Notes: generated by a model not told the origin, from the letters alone. Counted from the stretch's first letter, positions 36,900 through 45,241 are shown. The stretch is DNA of 64,000 bases from an uncultured Pseudovibrio sp. (GCA_947496145.1 CANMBS010000014.1:49122-113121); one strand, 5' to 3'. Numbers and translations are program-made.

Positions 36900-37170
36900 G
36901 TTGTCGCAATAGGGGAACCTACGTGAACGCAGGACAAAGCGTTGGCAGGGAACTGAGGGGTAGCGTGCACCCTAACGAATAGCAGCACGACGGAGTTTCT
37001 CAGAAGGACTGAGACAACCAGACAGCAAAGCATGCGGTTACGTGCTGAAGGGTTGCCAACTTGGCATTGGATAGGGCGGCGTGTTCTTGAATAGCGTTTT
37101 AGTGAACGAGTTGGAATTCCTAGACGCCATGGGTCAAAGGCTCATGGCGTTCGGTGTTCTAACCGGGGTT
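36900..37170 (+). ncRNA. Structured leader / candidate non-coding RNA before early region A
   Basis: About 270 bases without coding character show several local and nested stems. They include aacgc/gcgtt (36926-36943), a hairpin tctcag/ctgaga with extra bulged pairs (36998-37014), enclosed by agcacg/cgtgct (36984-36989 with 37041-37046), and a perfect 8-bp acgccatg/catggcgt stem (37124-37131 with 37143-37150) ending 24 bases before the ATG of the first early gene. It may be a regulatory 5' leader or an independent RNA. Confidence 0.45.
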
Positions 37171-37174
37171 TATC

Positions 37175-37417
37175 ATGTTCTCACTTTCTGAAATCAAAAA
37201 CCAAGTAAAGCGCCACACAGCACCAAACGGCACAATTACCCTGCGCGGTGCTGTAATAGCGCTCAAGCCTTTTGGCATTACAATCCATGCACGTTACACC
37301 GACGGCGCTATGTGCAAAGACTCCTCTCGCTCCTTCATTGCAGAACGAGTTAGCACAACACACAACATCTATCGCGCCAGCGATCTGGTTGCCTTCCTCT
37401 CCCAGCAGTTTGCTTAA
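37175..37417 (+). CDS. Unknown early protein, first gene of region A
   Basis: An 80-residue protein (MFSLSEIKNQVKRHTAPNGTITLRGAVIALKPFGITIHARY) with a probable small alpha/beta fold. No family is recognised. A GGGG run precedes the ATG. As the first gene after the structured leader it is likely to be expressed early and strongly. Confidence 0.6.
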   Translation: MFSLSEIKNQVKRHTAPNGTITLRGAVIALKPFGITIHARYTDGAMCKDSSRSFIAERVSTTHNIYRASDLVAFLSQQFA

Positions 37418-37495
37418 GCAATACCTCTTGAATTGCCGCCATTCGTGGCGGTCTTTCTGGAAGTATTACGCACTCTCATTCAAAGGAATATTCTC

Positions 37496-38005
37496 ATGAC
37501 CTTCAAAGTACTTTCCGGTAAGTCTCTCTCCCGTGCTATCACAGGGTATGGCAAAACAGCCAGCACGTTTTCACAGCGTACACACCAGCTCGCCTACTGC
37601 GCACTCCTTCACGTCGAGAACCATAACTGCGCGTCTCACCTCACCAATCTTTATGCCTCCTCACCTACCAACTATCGCGGACAAATCCGTGAATATGCCT
37701 GTGCGCTTGGCAAGGTGAAGTTTGATACCGAAAAGCAGGAGTTCGCCTACTCCAAGGGCAAGCAGTCTGACCTCGATACAGCCCTCAAAGTCTCACCAGC
37801 TGAGTTCCAGCGCGAAAAGAAGAAGGCTGCGACCTCCGCCAAATCCTTTGCTGATCGCCTCGCAGCACTGGCAGAAAAGGAACTGAAAGAGGCAGGCGGT
37901 GATCACGAGCTCGCCAAGAAACTCGCCAACTTCCTCAAGGCGAATGAGCCAAAGGCTACCCCTGCCCCCGCCAATGATCAGAAGCAACTCGATCTGGCCT
38001 CCTGA
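37496..38005 (+). CDS. Unknown early phage protein
   Basis: A 169-residue protein from ATG 37496, with AAGGA upstream. N-terminus has SGKSLSRAITGYGKTASTFSQRTHQLAYCALLHVENHNCASHLTNLY, a helical segment that looks conserved; the C-terminal third is Lys/Ala/Glu-rich and helical, ending in a low-complexity tail (ATPAPANDQKQLDL). No function assigned. Confidence 0.65.
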   Translation: MTFKVLSGKSLSRAITGYGKTASTFSQRTHQLAYCALLHVENHNCASHLTNLYASSPTNYRGQIREYACALGKVKFDTEKQEFAYSKGKQSDLDTALKVSPAEFQREKKKAATSAKSFADRLAALAEKELKEAGGDHELAKKLANFLKANEPKATPAPANDQKQLDLAS

Positions 38006-38183
38006 CACCCAGCACCACTCCCTCTATTGGGGGGTGGTGTGGCTCCCTGTAAGCACGTCGCAGCGCGTGTTTCCATGGCGTCACACATGCGCCTCTTTCC
38101 CACCTACCAGCCAACCTTTTTAAAAACACCAGAGATTTAGACGGGAGGAGTCTGTCTGCTGCCTGGTGCAATGGAGGAATCTC

Positions 38184-38324
38184 ATGCCGCGTTACCACAA
38201 GCACTTTGAGACTTTCGCTCAAAAACAGCGCCGTGATTTTGAAGATGAAATTTCCGCTTTCGTCGCAGACGCCAAACTTAAGCGCGTCCGCTACCAGTCC
38301 AAGCGCATCCTGACCAACATCTGA
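38184..38324 (+). CDS. 46-residue basic micro-protein
   Basis: ATG at 38184 preceded by GGAGG at ideal spacing; product begins MPRYHKHFETFAQKQRRDF and is strongly basic and helical (KLKRVRYQSKRILTNI at the end). Its strong ribosome site in a same-strand gene series supports it as real despite its size. Unknown function; nucleic acid or inhibitor-type binding would fit its charge. Confidence 0.55.
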   Translation: MPRYHKHFETFAQKQRRDFEDEISAFVADAKLKRVRYQSKRILTNI

Positions 38325-38326
38325 AG

Positions 38327-38419
38327 ATGCAGCACCAGCTTCGCCTGACTGTGGCCGTCCTCGTGCTCTGCATTCTGGTGGTCATCCACTCCCTGATTAC
38401 ACACCCAATACTTCACTAA
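38327..38419 (+). CDS. 30-residue single-helix membrane micro-protein
   Basis: Starts two bases after the preceding stop and reads MQHQLRLTVAVLVLCILVVIHSLITHPILH, almost entirely one membrane helix. Translation is probably coupled to the upstream gene. It may be an early membrane-acting peptide. Without conservation data it remains tentative. Confidence 0.45.
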   Translation: MQHQLRLTVAVLVLCILVVIHSLITHPILH

Positions 38420-38437
38420 CCACACTGAAAGGCCTGT

Positions 38438-38671
38438 ATGACAATGGCCCTCGTTTTTGATAGCCTGTCCTTTGCAAAAGACCTTGAGAAAGGTGGTGTG
38501 CCCCGCAAGCAAGCTGAGGCACACGCCAGTGCAGCGCGGGACTACATAATGAAAGACCTCGTCACAAAGCAAGAGTTACAACACGCCTTAGACACACAAA
38601 CCCTTCGTATTGCAGGCATTTTTGTTACTGTCATGGGTGCCTTCGTTGTAATCGACAAGCTGTTCTCCTAA
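38438..38671 (+). CDS. Small coiled-coil membrane-anchored protein (DUF1640-like)
   Basis: A 77-residue protein: FDSLSFAKDLEKGGVPRKQAEAHASAARDYI is the pattern seen in DUF1640/CCDC90-like proteins (FDTLKFV+KL+aaGfp..QAEAia-a), then LVTKQELQHALD and a C-terminal membrane helix RIAGIFVTVMGAFVVIDKLF. Such proteins are common in proteobacterial phages, but their role is unknown. AAAGG precedes the ATG. Confidence 0.7.
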   Translation: MTMALVFDSLSFAKDLEKGGVPRKQAEAHASAARDYIMKDLVTKQELQHALDTQTLRIAGIFVTVMGAFVVIDKLFS

Positions 38672-38749
38672 CCGCTTTTCTCTACCTCACTCAGTTTTGA
38701 TATGCGCTCCCATCAGGGGGCGCTTTTTTTATGCCTGAAAGGATGCGCC

Positions 38750-39415
38750 ATGCCTGTACTCCTCCAGACTTCCGCCTATTCCCTCAATGAATTGCCGAAG
38801 AACGTACAAACCCGCGTACTTGAAAAGTACCGTGCACTGCCCGTGCATGAAGACTGGTTCCAGTCCACCTACGAATGGGCAGATCAAGCCGCTCAGCTTC
38901 TGGGCATTGCCATAAACCGCAAGCGTATCAGCAAGCACTTTGTGGACACGACACCTGCTATCTACTTCACTGGCTTTGCCTCTCAAGGGGATGGTGCGTG
39001 CTTTGAAGGGCATTTTTCCAGCCCCGGTGACAGTGCTCAGATTGCCCGGAACATCGCCCGGTTCAGCCCCTCTGATGTGGACTTACTGAACATCGCAAAG
39101 CGCATCCAGCATCTTCTGATCCTCACAGATGACCGGTTGACCGCTTCCCTCACACACTGTGGCGGGTCCCATACCTACCCCATGATGATTGACGTGGGCG
39201 CAGAACTTACCTTCGAGACAGACGACACCATCACTGCAATCAGTGCTCCCAACAGCATCGAAACAGAACTGAGGGATGTTCTGCATCACTTCATGAACTG
39301 GATCTACCGCCAGCTTGAGCAAGAGTTCGAACACCTGACGAGTGACAATCAGGTCTTCAAGGCAATCAATTGCGGCGGCTTCCTCTTTACCGAGTTTGGC
39401 GAGCCAGCTGCCTGA
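38750..39415 (+). CDS. Conserved phage protein with SQGDGACFEG motif (antitoxin-like annotation)
   Basis: A 221-residue protein from ATG 38750 (AAAGGA upstream). The core IYFTGFASQGDGACFEGHF is a hallmark of a widespread phage family often labelled antitoxin of a toxin-antitoxin system, without solid evidence. N-terminal LNELPKNVQTRVLEKYR and C-terminal DVLHHFMNWIYRQLEQEFEHLTS, INCGGFLFTEFGEPA agree with that family. No toxin gene is adjacent. True function unknown. Confidence 0.7.
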   Translation: MPVLLQTSAYSLNELPKNVQTRVLEKYRALPVHEDWFQSTYEWADQAAQLLGIAINRKRISKHFVDTTPAIYFTGFASQGDGACFEGHFSSPGDSAQIARNIARFSPSDVDLLNIAKRIQHLLILTDDRLTASLTHCGGSHTYPMMIDVGAELTFETDDTITAISAPNSIETELRDVLHHFMNWIYRQLEQEFEHLTSDNQVFKAINCGGFLFTEFGEPAA

Positions 39416-39461
39416 CACACCCCGCTTTTCTCAACACGCTTTTTTACAAGGACGATTACCG

Positions 39462-40364
39462 ATGAATGCTATTGCCGAAATTCCATCTGTTTCGAATACG
39501 CTTGCAAGCCGTGCAATGCTGGTCTCAATCTCCATAAGCAGCTGGTCAGGTCGCAAGCTTGATCGCAAGGTCACAGATGAGGTCAATACTGCTCGCGGTG
39601 CTGCATCTGATGCTGGCCGCTACAACAAACTCCTGCTCCCCAAGGAAGCCCTTGATGCGATCCATAAGAAGGCATCAAGCATCCGCAATGAGTTTTATGG
39701 CCGTACGCTCCCATGGATGGACGACGGTCAACGTATCATGGCTGCAAACGCCTACCTTCAGCACACACAATGGATTGCAAGACAGCGCGCCTCTTTCGAG
39801 CAGCTGGTTGAAGAGTTCCTGGCCAGGTATCCCGATTATGTTGAAGAAGCCAAGCAACGCCTCAACACCATGTTTGTAGCCGCCGACTACCCACCTGTTG
39901 AACTGCTCCGTGAAAAGTTCAGCATCAACGTGATGGTGCTCAACGTACCAAACGGAGATGATTTCCGTGTTGCCATGAGTGACGCACAAGCAGAGCAAAT
40001 CCGTGCCGACATTGAGAGCAAGGTGACCGAAGCCTCTCAGAACGCCGTGAAGGATGTTTACAAGCGCATCACTGAAAAGCTCACTCTCATGGTGGAACGC
40101 CTGAACAACTATAAACCCGGCACTCGTACAGAACGTGCGCAAGGCGTGTTCAAAAGCAGTCTGGTCGAAAACATCCGTGACCTGATCAACGTCATGCCAG
40201 CTCTCAACATCACTGGAGATCCTGAACTGGATCGCCTTGCCGAGCGCTTGAAAGATGTGACTGTCTATGACGCCAATGTGCTGAAAGCGAACACGGCCAA
40301 GCGTCAGGACACAGCTGCCGAAGCGCAAGCCATCCTCGACAGCATGAATGACTTTGTCGCTTAA
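39462..40364 (+). CDS. DUF3150 family protein
   Basis: A 300-residue protein from ATG 39462, preceded by AAGGA. It shows the DUF3150 start: SISISSWSGRKLDRKVTDEVNTARGAASDAGRYNKLLLPKEALDAIHKKASSIRNEFYGRTLPWMDDGQR. Mostly helical. It is encoded three genes before a metallopeptidase-VWA protein and two before a MoxR ATPase, an association seen with this family, so the three may work together. Biochemical role is unknown. Confidence 0.8.
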   Translation: MNAIAEIPSVSNTLASRAMLVSISISSWSGRKLDRKVTDEVNTARGAASDAGRYNKLLLPKEALDAIHKKASSIRNEFYGRTLPWMDDGQRIMAANAYLQHTQWIARQRASFEQLVEEFLARYPDYVEEAKQRLNTMFVAADYPPVELLREKFSINVMVLNVPNGDDFRVAMSDAQAEQIRADIESKVTEASQNAVKDVYKRITEKLTLMVERLNNYKPGTRTERAQGVFKSSLVENIRDLINVMPALNITGDPELDRLAERLKDVTVYDANVLKANTAKRQDTAAEAQAILDSMNDFVA

Positions 40365-40391
40365 ATCGAACTCCGTTTAGCAGTTAGGCAA

Positions 40392-40649
40392 ATGATTATT
40401 CTTCACATCGACGACACTCATCTATCCAATTCAACACATGATGCGCTGATGACTGATGATGTCTCCATCGACTTCTTCAGTTGTGACTACAGGGGTGGAC
40501 GTTTTCTCACAGTTCCAGAGAACTTTGAGGACCATAACGAACTCCCTGAAGATTTGATGGAAGTCTTGAGCTTTGCAAGCAGCAAAGGCTTCCCCTTTGT
40601 ATTCATCGACCATCACGGCGCAAAAATTCCAGAACTCAAAACATTCTGA
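40392..40649 (+). CDS. DUF5983-like small protein
   Basis: An 85-residue acidic protein. The segment GGRFLTVPENFEDHNELPEDLMEVLSFASSKGFPFVFIDHHGAKIPEL resembles the DUF5983 pattern of a beta strand, an LPEDLraVLaFA helix and a final strand. Sits between DUF3150 and the ATPase genes in the same direction. Function unknown. Confidence 0.55.
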   Translation: MIILHIDDTHLSNSTHDALMTDDVSIDFFSCDYRGGRFLTVPENFEDHNELPEDLMEVLSFASSKGFPFVFIDHHGAKIPELKTF

Positions 40650-40691
40650 CCTGCCTCCACCAATTATTTCCAAGCCTTGGAGTATCATTCC

Positions 40692-41678
40692 ATGACCGCT
40701 GTAACCATTTCACGCGCAGCCACTCTCCTTGAACATTACATTGACAAAGACATGCCGGCCTTTCTTTGGGGGGACGTTGGCATTGGAAAATCAGAGAGCG
40801 TGGAGGCTATCGCTCAAAAGCACGGTGCGGACCTTCTCGATATCCGCCTTTCCATGTTCGATCCCGTAGACCTGCGCGGCCTTCCTACCATTCAGAACGG
40901 TGAAACCGTGTGGCTCAAACCTGCCATCTGGCCGAAGGATAACAGTAGACCGACATTCCTGTTCTTTGATGAGTTTGACCGTGCCTCTCCTGCGGTTCAG
41001 TCAGCAGCTCTTCAGATCGTACTGAACCGCCGCATTGGCGAGCACAAATTGCCGGGTAACGTGCGTATCATTGCAGCTGGTAACGGCAACACTGACCGTG
41101 TTGGAACGCAGCGCACATCAGCTGCTGGAAACAACCGCTTTGCTCACATTCAAGCCGAAGCAGATCTGGACTCGTGGCGTAAATGGGCGGCAACATCAGG
41201 CCTGCATCCCATGGTGATTGCGTTCATTTCCTTCCGGCCTGAACTGCTGCACAAGCGTGGAGATAAGAACACCAAATCATTCCCCACACCTCGTGCATGG
41301 TCATCTGTCGCTGAGTTTGCAGATGCAGCCGATGATATCAGAATGGACCTGGTCACCGGCTTGATTGGTGAAGGACCCGCAGCCGAGTTCGAAGGATTTG
41401 TACGTGTCTTCAAGAACCTGCCATCACTCGATGCTGTGATTGCAGACCCGACTGGAGCTAAGGTTCCTTCCGATCCTGCTGCACGGTACGCAATCACCGC
41501 TGGTCTTGCTGTCAAAGCAACCATGCAAAACTTTCAGAACATCATCACCTATCTGGACCGTCTGCCCCAGGAGTTTTCCGTCCTTGGTGTGACTGATGCA
41601 TGCCGCCGTGATCCTTCCCTTTCACATACACCGGCCTTCACCCAGTGGGCCGTTGATCATCAGGACGTAACCCTATGA
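40692..41678 (+). CDS. MoxR-type AAA+ ATPase
   Basis: A 328-residue AAA+ protein of the MoxR/dynein-related AAA_5 type. Walker A is GDVGIGKS (residues 27-34), Walker B FLFFDEFDRAS at about 86-96, sensor 1 RIIAAGN. TTGGAG precedes the ATG. It overlaps the next gene by ATGA. MoxR ATPases usually remodel a partner that has a VWA domain, and the next gene encodes one. That supports one chaperone-like machine. Confidence 0.9.
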   Translation: MTAVTISRAATLLEHYIDKDMPAFLWGDVGIGKSESVEAIAQKHGADLLDIRLSMFDPVDLRGLPTIQNGETVWLKPAIWPKDNSRPTFLFFDEFDRASPAVQSAALQIVLNRRIGEHKLPGNVRIIAAGNGNTDRVGTQRTSAAGNNRFAHIQAEADLDSWRKWAATSGLHPMVIAFISFRPELLHKRGDKNTKSFPTPRAWSSVAEFADAADDIRMDLVTGLIGEGPAAEFEGFVRVFKNLPSLDAVIADPTGAKVPSDPAARYAITAGLAVKATMQNFQNIITYLDRLPQEFSVLGVTDACRRDPSLSHTPAFTQWAVDHQDVTL

Positions 41679-42841
41679 CTTCACTTGATGCTATCACTAA
41701 GGCACGAGCCAAACTGATCTTGCAGCACCCCTTTTTCGGGTGCCTTGCACTCTTCCTCACTCCAGAGATGGAGCAAGGTCTCGACACCATGGCAACGGAC
41801 GGAACCAGACTGTTCTTCGACCCAACCTGGCCCGCCACTTTGAGTGAACAGGAACTCATGGGCGTACTGGCTCATGAAGTCATGCATGTTGCTCTTGAGC
41901 ACACCCTTCGGCGTGGTGATCGCGATCAACGCCATTGGGATGAGGCTTGCGATTACGCCATCAACGCAGAACTCATAGAGGCAGGGTTTCAGCTGCCCAA
42001 AGACAGGTTCTATCGCAAAGAGTTTGCTGGCCTGACCGCAGAAAGCATCTACAACCAACTGGCAGATGAGCGTCAGAAGAACCAGCCAGACCAGCCGCAG
42101 TCACAAGGCGGGTCGCAGAAAGATCCCGGCGGGTGTGGCGCTGTACGTGATGCCGCTCCAGCTCATGATAAAGCGGGCATGGAAGCCATAAGAGCAGACA
42201 TCCAGGCAAAGGTGCGGCAGGCCGCGATGCTGGCCCGTAAAGCTGCTGGCGGTGATCTTGGAGAAGGTGTTGAACGTCTTATCAAGGAGATCACCCAGCC
42301 CCGCATTGACTGGCGCGATATCCTGCACCAGTTCATTAATGATCGTGTCGAGCAAGACTACTCATGGCAACGCCCTAACCGGCGCTACATGCAACACGGG
42401 ATCATTGTTCCTGATCTGGTGGCCAATGGGATTTCTCATGTGGTGGTCGCCGTTGATACATCGGGTTCTATCGACCAACGCGCCCTCACTGCTTTCACTT
42501 CAGAAATCTCTGAGGCTTGCGAGAATGGAGCACTCTCCAGACTAACTGTGGTCCATGCAGATACGCAAGTTCAGAAGGTAGAGGAGTTTTTAGGAGGAGA
42601 TCCTGTCGCCATCTCACCAGTGGGAGGCGGAGGAACAGAGTTTGCCAGAACCTTTGAGTGGATTGAAGACAATGCAGATGATGCAGCAGCGGTGATCTAC
42701 TTTACAGATCTTATGGTTAGAAACTTTGGAGAAGAGCCTCACTGTCCTGTTCTTTGGGCAGTCTGGGGCGATGAAAGAAGGTTTGAAGAACTTGCCTCCC
42801 GTCCCCCCTTTGGAGACCCAGTCTACCTTGCCGCTCATTAG
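41675..42841 (+). CDS. Metallopeptidase-VWA protein (DUF2201 family)
   Basis: A 388-residue protein. The N-terminal domain has the zinc motif HEVMHVALEH (residues 67-76). A middle Lys/Gln/Ala-rich helical linker follows. The C-terminal VWA domain keeps a full MIDAS: DTSGS, threonine in GGGGTEF and aspartate in IYFTDLMV. The substrate is unknown. Translational coupling with the MoxR ATPase indicates a shared function: AAA+ remodelling coupled to metal-dependent adhesion and possible proteolysis. Its place in early genes argues against a structural role. Confidence 0.88.
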   Translation: MTSLDAITKARAKLILQHPFFGCLALFLTPEMEQGLDTMATDGTRLFFDPTWPATLSEQELMGVLAHEVMHVALEHTLRRGDRDQRHWDEACDYAINAELIEAGFQLPKDRFYRKEFAGLTAESIYNQLADERQKNQPDQPQSQGGSQKDPGGCGAVRDAAPAHDKAGMEAIRADIQAKVRQAAMLARKAAGGDLGEGVERLIKEITQPRIDWRDILHQFINDRVEQDYSWQRPNRRYMQHGIIVPDLVANGISHVVVAVDTSGSIDQRALTAFTSEISEACENGALSRLTVVHADTQVQKVEEFLGGDPVAISPVGGGGTEFARTFEWIEDNADDAAAVIYFTDLMVRNFGEEPHCPVLWAVWGDERRFEELASRPPFGDPVYLAAH

Positions 42842-42921
42842 TGTGCAGCTTTCTTAACTCAGCCAATCAAACACAGATAATTTCAATTACTTACCTGAAC
42901 AGACCGGGAGGAAGTACAGCC

Positions 42922-43503
42922 ATGACAACTATGTTCGAAGTCCGGCCAGTCATTAAGTTAGATGGTGACTGCGTCTCCTACACAAACGAAACTGACTACC
43001 GGCAGGCGCTTCACAGTCTTTGCGAAGAAGTCGAAACCCCTGCGTTTAAGACGTTCTGGACGGTCTACATGCAGATCGGATCAGGTTTCTGGGAGGCCCT
43101 TGCAGACAGCAACAGTCAGGCAGAGGCAAATCAGCTTATAGCGCGGTTGTCCGGTTTGATTGAAGACAGTCCAAAGGACATGATCAGGACAGCAGCGTGT
43201 GTCTGGGAAGCTATCATCACTGGCTCTTGTGAAAATAATGCCCTTTGGGAGGAGTGGCGTACAAACTTAGGATCATGTGAACTACGCGATCAGGTTTACA
43301 CCCTCACCCAGTGGGTGGACCAGGTCCGAGAAGTTTGCCTGAAGTTGGATGCAGACACTACGCTTGAGAAACCCTTCGATTGGGAGTTTGTTCCCATCGC
43401 CCTAGGCTTTATTGAAGCCAAGAGCAAGGATGAGTACCCCGGGCCAGAAGATTACCCGATACCCGAAGACATCGCACCTCAAGTCATTGCCAAACTTAAG
43501 TAG
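42922..43503 (+). CDS. Unknown acidic protein, last gene of region A
   Basis: A 193-residue protein from ATG 42922 behind GGGAGGAA. Helical and acidic, Trp-containing (FKTFWTVYMQIGSGFWEALAD, AACVWEAIITGSCENNALWEEW), ending in a Pro/Glu-rich tail. No family recognised. Followed at once by the operon terminator. Confidence 0.6.
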   Translation: MTTMFEVRPVIKLDGDCVSYTNETDYRQALHSLCEEVETPAFKTFWTVYMQIGSGFWEALADSNSQAEANQLIARLSGLIEDSPKDMIRTAACVWEAIITGSCENNALWEEWRTNLGSCELRDQVYTLTQWVDQVREVCLKLDADTTLEKPFDWEFVPIALGFIEAKSKDEYPGPEDYPIPEDIAPQVIAKLK

Positions 43504-43521
43504 CCGCCGCAAGGCGGTTTT
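43504..43521 (+). terminator. GCAA-tetraloop intrinsic terminator of early region A
   Basis: Stem ccgcc/ggcgg closed by a GCAA tetraloop and followed by TTTT, directly after the stop codon at 43503. Confidence 0.8.
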
Positions 43522-43542
43522 CTGTATCTTCTAGCCACGGTT

Positions 43543-43914
43543 TCAATCGGCTTTAAAGTCAAAGGTCACACGTTCAATGCTAGGCCTTTGCCCGACTCCC
43601 TTGACACTTCCAATTACATCGAAGTTACAACGGCTATCTCGATCCATACAATGGTCGAGCAAGGGCCGGACCTTCGGCATGTCCTCATCAGAGAAATCAG
43701 CCCAGATACTGGCAATCAGTTTACCCTGATAAAGAACAATGCAGCTCATTCCATCGACACCTTCCAGTAACCAACCACATCCTGTGAGCTGAACTTGCTT
43801 CCCGATCATGGCCTTCTCACCAAAGACCAGATCCAAACCGGTTACTCTTTCAGCAGCGCTCAGTGGTGCAAGAGATAAAAAACTACCCAATACAAATGAA
43901 ATAAAACGGCGCAT
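43543..43914 (-). CDS. Small exported protein of unknown function
   Basis: A 123-residue protein from ATG 43914 (GAGGGGCAA upstream) with a signal peptide (MRRFISFVLGSFLSLAPLSAAE, likely cleavage after LSA). The mature part has cysteines (CGWLLEGVDGMSC, CMDRDSRC) that could form disulfides in the periplasm. It is divergent from a regulator gene with a palindrome between them. A lysogenic-conversion gene is likely; function unknown. Confidence 0.65.
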   Translation of the reverse strand: MRRFISFVLGSFLSLAPLSAAERVTGLDLVFGEKAMIGKQVQLTGCGWLLEGVDGMSCIVLYQGKLIASIWADFSDEDMPKVRPLLDHCMDRDSRCNFDVIGSVKGVGQRPSIERVTFDFKAD

Positions 43915-43938
43915 TTGCCCCTCCCAATATACGCCAAT

Positions 43939-43958
43939 AGTGAACATCGCAGTTCACT
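43939..43958. promoter_or_regulatory. Perfect 20-bp palindromic operator
   Basis: AGTGAACATCGCAGTTCACT has perfect 7-bp arms around a 6-bp centre. It lies in the 76-bp gap between the divergent exported protein and HTH-like gene, the standard place for an autoregulatory operator. Confidence 0.65.
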
Positions 43959-43990
43959 TCGCTGTCAATACTAGCCCTTGAGGAGAATTT

Positions 43991-44320
43991 ATGGTTGCAA
44001 TCACCCTTCCAGAGAGTTTTAAAGTCACCCCAAACAAAGGTGGCGACATGGACAAGCAGCAAACTGACTTTGAAATTTGGATGCAGGCAATGGGCTTTAA
44101 TGGAAAGCAGATTGGTGAAGCTGGCGCTCGCATCGGCTTAACAAACACCAGTGCGAGGATGACCAGAAGCGGCAATCGAGATTTGAAGCTTGTTGAGCGG
44201 TTAGCTATGTCAGCAATCCGCGCAGGTTTGCCTCCATGGTCGCCTGAAGATGACGCAGAAGTTCATGGAGTGGGTTCGCTAAAAGAAACACTGGCCTCTT
44301 TACAGTCTTCTAAAGATTGA
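43991..44320 (+). CDS. Small HTH-like putative regulator
   Basis: A 109-residue protein with GAGGAG before the ATG. Residues about 31-70 (WMQAMGFNGKQIGEAGARIGLTNTSARMTRSGNRDLKLVERLAM) look like a helix-turn-helix of the XRE type. Probable repressor for the divergent gene through the palindrome. The last 58 nt overlap, on the opposite strand, the end of the replication operon. Confidence 0.6.
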   Translation: MVAITLPESFKVTPNKGGDMDKQQTDFEIWMQAMGFNGKQIGEAGARIGLTNTSARMTRSGNRDLKLVERLAMSAIRAGLPPWSPEDDAEVHGVGSLKETLASLQSSKD

Positions 44321-45012
44321 CCCCACTTTTCCCAAAACTCATGCCACGGTAAAAGCTGGTAGTGCACGGCTGCATAGTCTAAAGCCTTCTGCACGGCTTC
44401 AATCATCCGGCGCTTGTGTTTGCCCGCCTCTTGCTCCCATACCCATTCATCATTCCAGAGGACGCGCTCCAGAAGCCTGTAGTCATCCTCAGGCATGAAC
44501 TTTACGAGCTTGTTTATGGACTCCATGGCATCCAGCTTAGAACCAGCAAGGGAGCCCGGACCGCTCTTGCCAGTCGGCTCACTCATCCAGTCCGGAGAGC
44601 GCAAGCCAGAGATTTCAGCAAGGCCCATCTCTTTTCTGAATGAGCAACCCGCATCTGCCCTGTCATTGGCAATGTTCTTATTCATCTCAGGATCATGCAG
44701 CTTGTCGTTAAAGACCAACCATTCAAACGGAGCAGAGCTTGCATCCTGAACCAGAATGTTATTCCGGCTGATACGCAGATCTCTCGCTCGTCCGCCCCTG
44801 CCCGCTTCTTTTTGTGTTGGGGTGTGCGCCTTAGATTTTGCGATCCAGTTCTCAAACTGGAACTCCCGCGCCATCGCTGCATAGAACCGGTAGCGCTTGC
44901 CTTCCTGCTCATCTGAGCGACGATAGAAGCCTGCAAGGGGAACGACGATAGGAGCACCATCAACACGTTTGATGGGTGTCGCAGCTTTGAGAGCCTTGAG
45001 GATAGCGTTCAT
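44263..45012 (-). CDS. Unknown protein, last gene of replication operon
   Basis: A 249-residue protein from ATG 45012, preceded by AAAGGAAGAACCG. A basic middle region (AGRGGRARDLRISRNNILVQ) and helical C-terminal domain (DYRLLERVLWNDEWVWEQEAGKHKRRMIEAVQKALDYAAVHYQLL). No family recognised, but the Arg/Gly-rich stretch and location behind DnaB suggest a replication or DNA-binding helper. Its first codons are part of the direct repeat that flanks the AT-rich island. Confidence 0.6.
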   Translation of the reverse strand: MNAILKALKAATPIKRVDGAPIVVPLAGFYRRSDEQEGKRYRFYAAMAREFQFENWIAKSKAHTPTQKEAGRGGRARDLRISRNNILVQDASSAPFEWLVFNDKLHDPEMNKNIANDRADAGCSFRKEMGLAEISGLRSPDWMSEPTGKSGPGSLAGSKLDAMESINKLVKFMPEDDYRLLERVLWNDEWVWEQEAGKHKRRMIEAVQKALDYAAVHYQLLPWHEFWEKWGQSLEDCKEASVSFSEPTP

Positions 45013-45026
45013 CGGTTCTTCCTTTG
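45008..45026. repeat. 19-bp direct repeat, copy 1
   Basis: ttcatcggttcttcctttg, identical to 45947-45965. On the reverse strand it carries the ribosome site and start codon of the gene at 44263-45012. Confidence 0.9.
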
Positions 45027-45031
45027 TATGA

Positions 45032-45241
45032 TCACCTTTCGTCTGTAAGAAAGTCTGCTACATTAAGACTATGTTGATCTATCGGTATCAGCGGACTATG
45101 AGCATGCTTAGCACTGGTAGCGACCTCTTTAGTTGCAAAGCCAATCTTGGGAAATGTCTCCAATACTTTAAGTAAATCGTTTGGATAATGGGATGGCCCT
45201 ACACTTCCGGTCTTCTTGAACCTAACTATTTGATCATTCAT
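45032..45241 (-). CDS. Unknown 69-residue island protein
   Basis: ATG 45241 has AAGGAATG upstream and overlaps the membrane-protein gene by 8 nt, so the two genes are coupled. The product (MNDQIVRFKKTGSVGPSHYPNDLLKVLETFPKIGFATKEVATSAK...) has no recognisable family. AT-rich relative to neighbours. With the upstream gene it forms the cargo of the repeat-flanked island. Confidence 0.5.
   Translation of the reverse strand: MNDQIVRFKKTGSVGPSHYPNDLLKVLETFPKIGFATKEVATSAKHAHSPLIPIDQHSLNVADFLTDER

Noticed and set aside
37793..40328. Long reverse-strand frames opposite early region A
   Set aside because: They mirror plus-strand genes that have ribosome sites, overlaps and family matches; they are shadows.
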